From NCBI RefSeq assembly GCF_000012625.1, contig NC_007516.1, positions 806,001-870,000 of the forward strand: 64,000 bases of DNA, read 5' to 3'. The position numbers and the translations under genes are program-made. Shown here piece by piece: positions 27,232-33,906 of this stretch; position 1 is the first letter of the stretch, and each line of letters begins with the position of its first letter. The notes under the pieces were generated by a model. It had not been told where the DNA came from and did no database searches. It was given only the letters and a program-made list of their open reading frames with translations. Source of the DNA: Synechococcus sp. CC9605. Lineage in GTDB: Bacteria > Cyanobacteriota > Cyanobacteriia > PCC-6307 > Cyanobiaceae.

Positions 27232-27892
27232 GAGGAGAATCTCAAACTGCCAAAGCCGCGCAACGACTGGGCATCGCTGACTTAGTAGCCAGGCCTATAC
27301 GGATCTGACTGATGGCCCTCCTGGCAATAAGCTGAAGAGCTGATTTCTTTGGTATCGATAGAGCACACACTGAAGGCAGGGTGAGCCTGGGGGCTTGCCC
27401 GTGTCGTGAGAAAGCGACGCAGGGGAACGAACCTGCCTTTTCTATTCACCAGCTATTTCTCTAAGACGATGACGATGCAGTGGTTGATGGCAGCTCGGAG
27501 GATTGGAAAGCGCCTCGCGTCACTGGAGCCACCAGCCATCAGCCGACTGAGCGACGAGACCCACGAAGTGATCTGTGGTGTCGCTGGCTGCGTCGTCAAA
27601 AGGAAGAAATTAAGACTCATCACCGAGTGAACGTCTTTTGCTGTGCCGAACACCACCCCTAGTGCCAGGCACAAAAAAGCCTGCCGTAGGGCAGGCCGGG
27701 TGATGGGGGAATTCAAAGCGTATCGCGCACAAAACGCTAGATCCAGTGCTCTGCTGAACAAAATAGCCTTCTCAAGGTGAGTCTTGTTTAAATCCGCACA
27801 ACGCTAAAGGTGACGTAAGGCTGAACTAAGCTCGTCACATCGCTGCAGATGTAGTGATTCGGCCGGGTGATGGGGATTACTACGGCTTTTAG

Positions 27893-27922
27893 AGCCACTC
27901 CATATCTGGGGTGGTTTTTTTT
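27893..27922 (+). terminator. Intrinsic terminator in the gene-poor stretch
   Basis: The 7-bp stem CCACTCC/GGGGTGG (one wobble pair) with a 6-nt loop is followed by eight U. There is no ORF upstream, so it may end a non-coding transcript starting between about 27780 and 27890. Confidence 0.8.
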
Positions 27923-28103
27923 GTCTGCACCGAGCGTTTTATAGCTACCCAGTTTTGGTGATCAAGCCGACAAGGCCAAAGCTCGGTCAGCTGTGGAGCC
28001 GCACCCACTGACCTTGCGAATCTCAACTGCCGTCCATTGATTCCATATGAGACGAAGGACACTCGCCCACCCAGTGGATCCCTCAGAGGCAGCCGAAGTG
28101 GAG

Positions 28104-28144
28104 TATCGAAGGGTCGTTATGACGGTCAGGGTCACTTCTCACTG
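28104..28144 (+). repeat. 41-bp direct repeat, copy 2
   Basis: TATCGAAGGGTCGTTATGAC followed by GGTCAGGGTCACTTCTCACTG. It lies 23 bp upstream of the 54-aa ORF at 28167, which makes a regulatory role possible. Confidence 0.85.
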
Positions 28145-28166
28145 AAGGGGTCAGCAGTGCCACGAG

Positions 28167-28331
28167 ATGGCATTAGAGGAGCTTGAGGTACTGAAGACAC
28201 GAGAGGAGATGAACGGCAGGAAGGCAGACACACGGCAGCTAAAGCGGAAGCTATGCAGCATTCAGAGCCTGTTGAGACTGGCTGAGCTTGTCAATGAGGG
28301 TGTCGACGGAAAACCAATGGATGAGGAGTAA
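28167..28331 (+). CDS. Small charged hypothetical protein (54 aa)
   Basis: MALEELEVLKTREEMNGRKA followed by a basic TRQLKRKLCSIQSLLRLAEL and an acidic end (GVDGKPMDEE). Probably all-helical and possibly coiled coil. It follows the second 41-bp repeat and ends near a minus-strand terminator. No family is recognised. Confidence 0.42.
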   Translation: MALEELEVLKTREEMNGRKADTRQLKRKLCSIQSLLRLAELVNEGVDGKPMDEE

Positions 28332-28340
28332 CTAACCAGA

Positions 28341-28369
28341 AATAAAAAACCCCGCCATCGCTGACGGGG
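28341..28369 (-). terminator. Intrinsic terminator of the PMGEW-repeat gene
   Basis: On the minus strand the 7-bp stem CCCCGTC/GGCGGGG (one wobble pair) with a 6-nt loop is followed by six U, 13 bp past the stop of the 108-aa ORF. Confidence 0.8.
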
Positions 28370-28382
28370 GCTGAATCAATAG

Positions 28383-28709
28383 TCACCATTCACTCATAGG
28401 GAAACAGGTCGTGCACAAATCATCTGCGGTTGGCGAAGTATTCGGGTCAATGATAGAAGCTTGCCCTAAAGTAGAAAGAACTGCTTCGGCAATGAAGCTT
28501 GATTCGCTCGAAGGGCTCCATTCGCCCATGGGGTATTCATCTTGCCCGGAAGGGCTCCATTCGCCCATAGGAAACTCATCAGGCTCTTGATACTTTCTTG
28601 TATCAAGTTTGTCAAAGCCAGTAATAGAGTCCTTGGAGGAGCCTTTGTAGGAAAAGAATGGTTGAGACTTCTGTGAGTCTTTGGCTTGAAAAAACGATTG
28701 AACTTGCAT
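28383..28709 (-). CDS. Repeat-containing small protein with PMGEWSPS motifs (108 aa)
   Basis: The N-terminal half is polar (AKDSQKSQPFFSYKGSSKDS). Then come DEFPMGEWSPSGQ and DEYPMGEWSPSSE 13 residues apart, and the protein ends CTTCFPMSEW, a third partial copy at the extreme C terminus. No signal peptide or membrane segment. The repeated short aromatic motif could be a docking sequence or a peptide precursor with several cores, but no modifying enzyme is visible nearby. It has its own terminator, so it is probably expressed. Confidence 0.65.
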   Translation of the reverse strand: MQVQSFFQAKDSQKSQPFFSYKGSSKDSITGFDKLDTRKYQEPDEFPMGEWSPSGQDEYPMGEWSPSSESSFIAEAVLSTLGQASIIDPNTSPTADDLCTTCFPMSEW

Positions 28710-28946
28710 GAGAAGGAATGCAGAACATTTGAAATATGATCAACCACGCATCAATCTTAGGTGATTCAAATCACTCGGGCTTGTGAGGTTAGTCGCAGAA
28801 AGATTCTCGCCATTGCTGACGCGGTTATGTGTGTGAGGTTTTGTCGGGAGATGGATAGCGACAACAACGCCCCCTGCTTTTCCCTCTCGGGTTTTGTATA
28901 GCTCTCAGCCGCTCTGCGGTGGCATCAGGCGTCCCGACTAGGAATA

Positions 28947-29144
28947 TCAGTTGAAGGTGTAGGTGCCACCACCGGTGTAGTTAGGCGTATAGCGGCCGTT
29001 GTAACGATTCGAGCCGTTGATGCGATAACCGCCGTTATAGGTGGGAGTAACTCGATAGCTTTCATAGGCAGAAGCAGGAGTACCGGCAGCGATAAGTGAG
29101 CCGCCGAGAACAACAGCTGTAGCGATTGCAGTGAAGAGTTTCAT
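28947..29144 (-). CDS. Small secreted Tyr/Gly/Asn-rich protein (65 aa)
   Basis: A clear signal peptide (MKLFTAIATAVVLGGSLIAA, cleavage after ASA near residue 28) is followed by a mature part rich in Tyr, Gly, Asn and Thr with repeated YNGGYRINGSNRYNGRY and YTGGGTYTF segments. Probably exported to the periplasm or surface; the composition suggests a flexible or beta-structured peptide. The ATG at 29144 is chosen over the longer frame from 29192 because it begins the signal peptide. Confidence 0.75.
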   Translation of the reverse strand: MKLFTAIATAVVLGGSLIAAGTPASAYESYRVTPTYNGGYRINGSNRYNGRYTPNYTGGGTYTFN

Positions 29145-29384
29145 TTGAGTTTTGGTGTTGTGGAGGTCATCCCTCCTGGACCTCTTCATCATCTCCGTTC
29201 CAGCTGGGAATCACTTCCCCCAAACGAGTGATTTATTCAGCGGGGTTCATCCCCCATCTGGGCTTGTCGTGTCCCCCGCAGCCATGGTTTCCCTTAACTG
29301 ACACCATGCAGGTACATCGGATCGCGCAGTCCCCTACTGCCAGACGGTTGCTAGTCCCAACCGATTCGATCGATAAACCTACAT

Positions 29385-29621
29385 ATGTTTAAGGCTCCTA
29401 CTCCTTGGCTCGATACCAAGGGCATATCCGAATATCTCGGCGTCTCTACCCGTCAGTTCAAGAACCTCAAGCGGTCATGGATTGACGCTGGGGAGATGGT
29501 CGAGGGCAAGCACTACCGAGTCTTCGGTACCCGCACCCACCGATACGACATGGAACAGATGCACCGACTCGCCCACCGGATGGGTCGGATTATTCCTTTG
29601 AGTACAGGCGGTCGGACTTGA
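29385..29621 (+). CDS. Small HTH DNA-binding protein, excisionase-like (78 aa)
   Basis: Compact winged-helix/MerR-like start: PWLDTKGISEYLGVSTRQFK, followed by a basic wing (KHYRVFGTRTHRYDMEQMHR). Proteins of this size next to tyrosine recombinases often act as directionality factors (excisionases) or element regulators; that is inference. Its last six codons and stop overlap the 3' end of the intact tRNA-Leu on the other strand, so the tRNA and the coding end constrain each other. Confidence 0.75.
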   Translation: MFKAPTPWLDTKGISEYLGVSTRQFKNLKRSWIDAGEMVEGKHYRVFGTRTHRYDMEQMHRLAHRMGRIIPLSTGGRT

Positions 29622-29684
29622 ACCGACAAGGGTTGCCCCGGCGCATTTTGAGTGCGCTGCGTCTACCAATTCCGCCACGCCTGC
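29603..29684 (-). tRNA. tRNA-Leu (CAA anticodon), intact, carried by the element
   Basis: The minus strand reads acceptor GCAGGCG paired with CGCCTGT, D-arm GGCGGAATTGGTAGACGC, anticodon loop CTCAAAA in the stem GCGCA/TGCGC, a long variable arm, T-arm GTCGGTTCAAGTCCGAC and A73. It differs in acceptor, anticodon stem and T-stem from the tRNA-Leu(CAA) split by the element, so it is a separate gene, not a duplicate. It lies 21 bp after the recombinase on the same strand and could supply the lost decoding of UUG. Confidence 0.94.
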
Positions 29685-29705
29685 AGGTGTGACCTAACCA
29701 TCTTA

Positions 29706-31019
29706 TCAAGAGACCTGTGGGGTCCACCCTTTCTTCATCTTGCCCTGTGCAATCTGACGGGCGTAGGTCTTTCGGATCATCTCTGGTGATGTACCCATAG
29801 CCTCCGCTACGTGGAACTCATTGTTTCCATCGATAAGTGCCTTGCAACACCAGCGGTGGCGAAGGTCATAGGGGTAACAACCCAGATGGTCCTTGCATAG
29901 TTCGGTGATCTTTGCTGACTGTGTGGCGTACATACTTTCCAAAGACTCATCAGCTTCACGGTCAATAGTTTTCAACGTCTCCCATTCAGGTGGCTCGAAT
30001 CCTGAGAGGTCTACTTGCTCATCACCAAAGGGAAGACACCAAGTAATTCCGTTTGATTTTGTTTTGTTTGAGTAGACATACATCATCGTGATTCCATCTT
30101 TCTTCTGAATGTTGTCGTAGTCCATTGAGTAGATCTCTCGGTTCCTACGACCAAAGGTGACACAGGCGTACAGCAGCTTCTGTTCGTACGGGTCCTTGAT
30201 GGTCTTGAACCGCTTGCAGAGGATTGCGTCAGAAGGGATGAGACGGTCCTTCGGCTTCGATTCCCAGGTCGGCACCACCTCATTGGGCATCTGCATCGGC
30301 AAACCCATCTCCCGACAGGCGAACTTCAGGATGTCCAGCTCGTCCTTATAGAGCTTCGAGGCTCTGACCTGATCAAGGGTGTACTTGCCGTCCCGTTTGT
30401 TGGTCTGCAGCAGGACCCGCGCAGCACTCTCCACCGATAACGATTTCTTGTTGTCCACCAAGACCTGACCGATCTTGCTGATCACCGCCAGGTGCTTGTT
30501 CAGCTGCTTCTGATTGCACTTCCTCCCCTTGGTTCCGTCCTTGAGGGTGGCGTTCGGGTTCCCTTTCTTCATCACGATCTCTCGTGCCTCGGCGATCTGC
30601 TTACCGATGGGGGTTGAGGTCGGTATGACAACAGCGCTGCTTCGCCTGTCAGCGACCCTGCAAGAGGTTCCGTTGTTGGCTCGGCGGATCATGTCCCGAA
30701 CGATTGGTTCGAGCTGTCCCCAGGTCGTTATCCAGTCAGTTGGATGAAGCTTTATGTCGGTTGCTGTGGGAGTCCCTCGTCCGCTTTTGGTCAGCGCTTC
30801 GGGCTTCCACTCAGCCATCAGTTCCATCATGTGAAACCCGCCAGCGAGTGGTCGGGGTCTGGTCCTGATTCGGACCGCGTGCCCATTGATGGATTCATCG
30901 CTGAGCAGCTCGTTCAGTCGAGCCACTTCAGGGGTCCATGGGTAGGTGGATTTAGGTGCCACGTCGGCTAGCTGGATTCGATGCAACCACCATGCACGCA
31001 AGTCAACCTTGTCTACCAA
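29706..31019 (-). CDS. Tyrosine recombinase / integrase of the island
   Basis: 437 residues. The C-terminal catalytic domain shows the box I arginine in VTFGRRNREIYSMDY, a beta-hairpin Lys in YSNKTKSNG, box II PYDLRHRWCCKAL (Arg near residue 387) and the nucleophile in IRKTYARQ (Tyr419). The usual His before box II Arg and the His/Trp of the late GH motif are replaced (MGTSPEMI), as in divergent cyanobacterial recombinases. The N-terminal half contains an SAM-like helical DNA-binding region (KQLNKHLAVISKIGQVLVDN). It likely integrates and excises the element at the tRNA-Leu anticodon arm. Confidence 0.92.
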   Translation of the reverse strand: MVDKVDLRAWWLHRIQLADVAPKSTYPWTPEVARLNELLSDESINGHAVRIRTRPRPLAGGFHMMELMAEWKPEALTKSGRGTPTATDIKLHPTDWITTWGQLEPIVRDMIRRANNGTSCRVADRRSSAVVIPTSTPIGKQIAEAREIVMKKGNPNATLKDGTKGRKCNQKQLNKHLAVISKIGQVLVDNKKSLSVESAARVLLQTNKRDGKYTLDQVRASKLYKDELDILKFACREMGLPMQMPNEVVPTWESKPKDRLIPSDAILCKRFKTIKDPYEQKLLYACVTFGRRNREIYSMDYDNIQKKDGITMMYVYSNKTKSNGITWCLPFGDEQVDLSGFEPPEWETLKTIDREADESLESMYATQSAKITELCKDHLGCYPYDLRHRWCCKALIDGNNEFHVAEAMGTSPEMIRKTYARQIAQGKMKKGWTPQVS

Positions 31020-31159
31020 GATTGTCTGCCGAAGTGCCCTAACGGCTCATTCAACGTGCATCACGGGTTCGCCTCTCTTGCCTAAGGTCTGCCTCTATAG
31101 CTGACTTCTCAGGTGATCCCTTGCTGAGACGCCTGTGTAGACAAGAACTGACTTTGCGG

Positions 31160-31173
31160 TTTTGAGTCAGCTG
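31160..31173 (-). repeat. Attachment-site core, murA side
   Basis: Minus-strand CAGCTGACTCAAAA. It is the partner of the repeat at 22487-22500. The segment TTTTGAGT to CCGCCA here also matches the intact internal tRNA over 32 bp with two mismatches. Confidence 0.8.
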
Positions 31174-31198
31174 CGTCTACCAATTCCGCCAGGCTCCC
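31160..31198 (-). pseudogene. 5' half of a tRNA-Leu(CAA) split by the island
   Basis: The minus strand reads acceptor GGGAGCC, D-arm TGGCGGAATTGGTAGACGC and anticodon 5' stem plus loop AGCTGACTCAAAA, then diverges into CCGCAAAG element sequence. The acceptor is exactly complementary to the 3' half near argD. Confidence 0.88.
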
Positions 31199-31231
31199 GC
31201 CCACTGCTTGTATTGATTGAAAGGCCCCTCT

Positions 31232-32530
31232 TCAGGGGATGTTGCGCTTCACCTCAGCGCCAGCAGCGCTGAGCTTGGCTTCGAGGTCGTCGTAGCCCCG
31301 GTCCAGGTGCTTCAGACCAGCCACTTCGGTGATTCCTTTGGCGGAGAGGCCAGCCAGCACCATGGCTGCGGCTGCACGGAGGTCGGTACCGGTGACGGGA
31401 GCTGCGCTCAGCTGAGCCACGCCTTCCACGATGGCGGTGCTGCCCTCGAGTCGAATCGACGCCCCCATGCGCTGCAGTTCGGCCACATGCTGCAGACGGT
31501 TTTCGTAGATCTTTTCGCTGATCACACTGGTGCCCTTCGCGGTGCACATCAGGGCCATGAACGGTGCCTGGAGATCGGTTGGAAACCCGGGGAACGGTTG
31601 GGTGGTGATATCCACGGCCGTGATCTCGCCTGGGGTGATCGTCACGGCCCTTCCCTTGATCTGGATGGAGCAGCCGCAATCGCGAAGCTTTTGGATCACA
31701 GCGCTGAGGTGCTCGGGAATGACGGGCTCCACCACCAGTGGTGAGCGCGTGATTGCCGCCGCCATCAGGAATGTTCCGGCTTCAATGCGATCCGGGATTA
31801 CCGGGTAGTTGCTGCAACCACGGAGCCGCTCTACCCCTTGAACAGTGATCAACGGGCCGCCAGCGCCGCTGACCTGGCCCCCCATGCTGTTGAGCAGGTT
31901 GGCCAGGTCCTGCACTTCAGGTTCCTGAGCAGCGTTTTCAATGGTGGAGACCCCATCGGCCAGAACCGCTGCCATCAGAATGGTTTCGGTGGCGCCAACG
32001 CTGGGGCAGTCGAGCACGATCTGAGCGCCTGTCAGGCGTTTTTTGCTGCCGGGCACTGAGGCTGTGACAATCCCGTGCTCGACATTGACGACGGCACCGA
32101 GGGCTTTCAGTCCGCGGATGTGTTCCACGACGGGACGAGCCCCGATACGGCACCCTCCAGGCAGGGGGACCTGAGCGTGTCCCAGGCGTCCAAGCAGCGG
32201 ACCAATGCTGAAGAAACTGGCGCGCAGGCTGTTAACCAGTTCGTAGGGAGGGGCTGAGCCACTGAGCTCGGCTGCGGTGAGGCGAATGCAATCCGACTGC
32301 CTGTCGACTTGAACCCCCAGAGATTCGAGGATGGCGCTCATGCCATCGATGTCTGTGAGAGAGGGAATGTTGGTCAGCTCAATGGTCTCCTCGCTGAGGA
32401 GGCTGGCTGTCATCAGCACCAGAGCAGAGTTTTTCGCACCGCTGACGCGAAGTGTCCCCTTTAAGCCATTACCACCGCTGACATTGAGGCGTTGCTTGAG
32501 ACTCTCCTGAGACGCTTCTGCAACGGCCAT
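31232..32530 (-). CDS. murA: UDP-N-acetylglucosamine 1-carboxyvinyltransferase
   Basis: First committed step of peptidoglycan synthesis, adding enolpyruvate from PEP to UDP-GlcNAc. LRVSGAKNSALVLM holds the Lys-Asn pair, and the PEP-binding cysteine is in PLPGGCRIGARPVVEH, so the enzyme is of the fosfomycin-sensitive type. At about 432 residues it is full length. Its 3' end lies 33 bp from the split tRNA-Leu, so the element inserted just outside this gene. Confidence 0.97.
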   Translation of the reverse strand: MAVAEASQESLKQRLNVSGGNGLKGTLRVSGAKNSALVLMTASLLSEETIELTNIPSLTDIDGMSAILESLGVQVDRQSDCIRLTAAELSGSAPPYELVNSLRASFFSIGPLLGRLGHAQVPLPGGCRIGARPVVEHIRGLKALGAVVNVEHGIVTASVPGSKKRLTGAQIVLDCPSVGATETILMAAVLADGVSTIENAAQEPEVQDLANLLNSMGGQVSGAGGPLITVQGVERLRGCSNYPVIPDRIEAGTFLMAAAITRSPLVVEPVIPEHLSAVIQKLRDCGCSIQIKGRAVTITPGEITAVDITTQPFPGFPTDLQAPFMALMCTAKGTSVISEKIYENRLQHVAELQRMGASIRLEGSTAIVEGVAQLSAAPVTGTDLRAAAAMVLAGLSAKGITEVAGLKHLDRGYDDLEAKLSAAGAEVKRNIP

Positions 32531-32684
32531 CATCGGTGAGCTGATCCCCTAAGTCCGGAGTTTGGCAACAGTTTTTGAGACCGTCTAGACGGCCGGCGTT
32601 CAAAGTGGACAGTTTGTTGCGAAGGGCTGGGGCCGTCAGGGATCGGCGATGGCCTATGTTCTTCCCGTCGAATACGACACGCCA

Positions 32685-32768
32685 GCGGATGTGGCGGAAT
32701 TGGTAGACGCGCTAGTTTCAGGTACTAGTGGTGGCAACATCGTGGGAGTTCAAGTCTCCCCATCCGCA
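32685..32768 (+). tRNA. tRNA-Leu (CAG anticodon)
   Basis: Acceptor GCGGATG paired with CATCCGC, D-arm GGCGGAATTGGTAGACGC, anticodon stem-loop CTAGT-TTCAGGT-ACTAG, a class II long variable arm, T-arm GGGAGTTCAAGTCTCCC and A73. Intact. Confidence 0.96.
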
Positions 32769-32800
32769 CTAACTTTGTCGGGTAATGACACCCGACAACC

Positions 32801-33049
32801 ATGATTGTTTTGAAAATTTCCAACGCTTCTGAAGTCGTTGCTTCGAAGGTGGGAAAGTTTCTTGAATTTCTCACCCCTGATTCCATCGACCATGCAACCG
32901 TCGAGGATCAAGTAATCAAAAAGCTGATTGAAAATTTGGCGGCGGAAGGAATTAAAGGGGAAATCGCAGCCATCAATGGCCTCGAGCTCGACGGCGAGGA
33001 TCTGAGCGTTCACAAGGGACTGAACGTGCGCAAACACGCAGCGTTCTGA
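32801..33049 (+). CDS. Small conserved hypothetical protein (82 aa)
   Basis: The product starts MIVLKISNASEVVASKVGKF, has an acidic helical centre (DQVIKKLIENLAAEGIKGEI) and ends NVRKHAAF. It resembles a small protein family of marine picocyanobacteria of unknown role. The ATG at 32801 follows the tRNA-Leu by 32 bp and the gene slightly precedes the methyltransferase, so the two may share a transcript. Confidence 0.78.
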   Translation: MIVLKISNASEVVASKVGKFLEFLTPDSIDHATVEDQVIKKLIENLAAEGIKGEIAAINGLELDGEDLSVHKGLNVRKHAAF

Positions 33050-33075
33050 GTCGTTTTCTGAATTCCTCTTTCCCC

Positions 33076-33906
33076 CTGATCAGTAGCCGACGCAATCCCC
33101 TGGTCAAACGGCTGCGAACCCTGGCCACCCGTGCTGGGCGAGAGGCCGAGGGGCTGTTGCTTCTCGAGGGCACCCACCTGTTACAAGAAGTTCTCAGGCA
33201 GGGCAATGCACCCGATGAAATCATCGCGACTGAAGCCTGGTGGCAAGGTCATTCGGCCCTGGCTGAACGTTGTGTCCAGGCGCGATTGCGGATCGTCACC
33301 GATGAGGTGTTGCGGGCTGCACTCACAACGGTCACACCTGATGGTGTTGCCTGCCTGAGCCCCCTGGATCGACTGCCCGCCGTCCCACCAGAGCTGGACT
33401 TCCTCCTGGTTCTGGATCGGATTCAGGATCCAGGGAATCTGGGCACGTTGCTGCGCACGGCCCTGGCCGCTGACGTCAACGCGGTTTGGATGGGGGCTGG
33501 CGTAGACCCACTTGGCACGAAGGTGTTGCGGGCCTCTGCCGGTGCTCTGCTTCAACTGCCGCATCAACGCTTTGGCCCCAGCGAAGCGATGGCGATTTCA
33601 CAGCTTCGGCAGGGACTGAAGCAGCTAGCAGCTTTGGGTGTGCAAGTGGTGGCCACCCTGGTGCCCGATTCGACCCAAGCTTCTCCGATTCCCTACTGGG
33701 ATCTCGACTGGACGCTGCCGACGGCGCTGGTGCTGGGAACCGAGGGCGCAGGTCTGCATCCTGATCTGCAGGCCTGCTGCACCCATGCCGTCACGCTCCC
33801 CCATAGCGCACGGGTGGAATCCCTGAATGTGGCGTCTGCCGCTGTTCCTCTCCTTCTGGAGCGGCGAAGAGCGACAATGACCGCCAAATCGCAGCAGTTC
33901 GGGTGA
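33076..33906 (+). CDS. SPOUT-family rRNA/tRNA 2'-O-methyltransferase (TrmH/SpoU)
   Basis: The knotted SPOUT domain is clear: LDRIQDPGNLGTLLRTA, ALVLGTEGAGLHPD and VESLNVASAAVPLLLE, which bind SAM. The N-terminal substrate-binding part needs ISSRRNPLVKRLRTLATRA, encoded from 33079, yet no ATG, GTG or TTG lies in frame before it. I place the start at CTG 33076; the first canonical codon (TTG 33157) would delete the conserved opening. The stop overlaps lpdA by 4 bp. Confidence 0.85.
   Translation: MISSRRNPLVKRLRTLATRAGREAEGLLLLEGTHLLQEVLRQGNAPDEIIATEAWWQGHSALAERCVQARLRIVTDEVLRAALTTVTPDGVACLSPLDRLPAVPPELDFLLVLDRIQDPGNLGTLLRTALAADVNAVWMGAGVDPLGTKVLRASAGALLQLPHQRFGPSEAMAISQLRQGLKQLAALGVQVVATLVPDSTQASPIPYWDLDWTLPTALVLGTEGAGLHPDLQACCTHAVTLPHSARVESLNVASAAVPLLLERRRATMTAKSQQFG

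Larger units (their letters stand above)
26893..28166. other. Long gene-poor stretch of the island
   Basis: About 1.3 kb with no convincing gene. It holds two copies of a 41-bp repeat (the second at 28104-28144), a minus-strand terminator-like hairpin near 27040-27078, a minus-strand hairpin GCCTGCC/GGCAGGC with six U near 27670-27692, and a plus-strand terminator at 27893. The phrase GGCCGGGTGATGGGG occurs at about 27698 and again at 27861. A 53-codon ORF at 27469-27630 is too weak to call. Confidence 0.5.
22487..31173. mobile_element. Integrative element inserted in tRNA-Leu(CAA), with tyrosine recombinase
   Basis: The element is bounded by matching 14-bp repeats at 22487-22500 and 31160-31173 (one mismatch), which lie at the same place in the tRNA anticodon arm. 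Their spacing is 8,673 bp. Precise excision would rebuild an 83-nt tRNA-Leu with a perfect GGGAGCC/GGCTCCC acceptor between murA and argD. The element encodes a tyrosine recombinase, an intact tRNA-Leu(CAA) of different sequence, a winged/HTH-like small protein, several tiny ORFs, and a non-coding terminator array. The base composition is mixed, with a clearly AT-rich centre (24.3-26.8 kb). No transposase or phage structural gene is seen. Confidence 0.85.

Noticed and set aside
27469-27630. Small ORF of 53 codons starting MTMQWLMAARRIGKR
   Set aside because: Plausible but without clear start signals or conserved look; the region appears to be dominated by repeats and RNA-like structures.
28383-28709. 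Graspetide (microviridin-like) or lanthipeptide precursor
   Set aside because: The repeat has Ser, Glu and Trp but not the known microviridin or lanthipeptide core pattern, and no ATP-grasp ligase, LanM-type enzyme or C39 exporter lies in the island. Kept only as an open possibility in the findings.
22443-31198. Group I intron in tRNA-Leu, as known in cyanobacteria
   Set aside because: The known intron interrupts tRNA-Leu(UAA) and is a few hundred bases long. Here the anticodon is CAA, the insert is 8.7 kb with a recombinase and its own tRNA, and the break carries a direct repeat.
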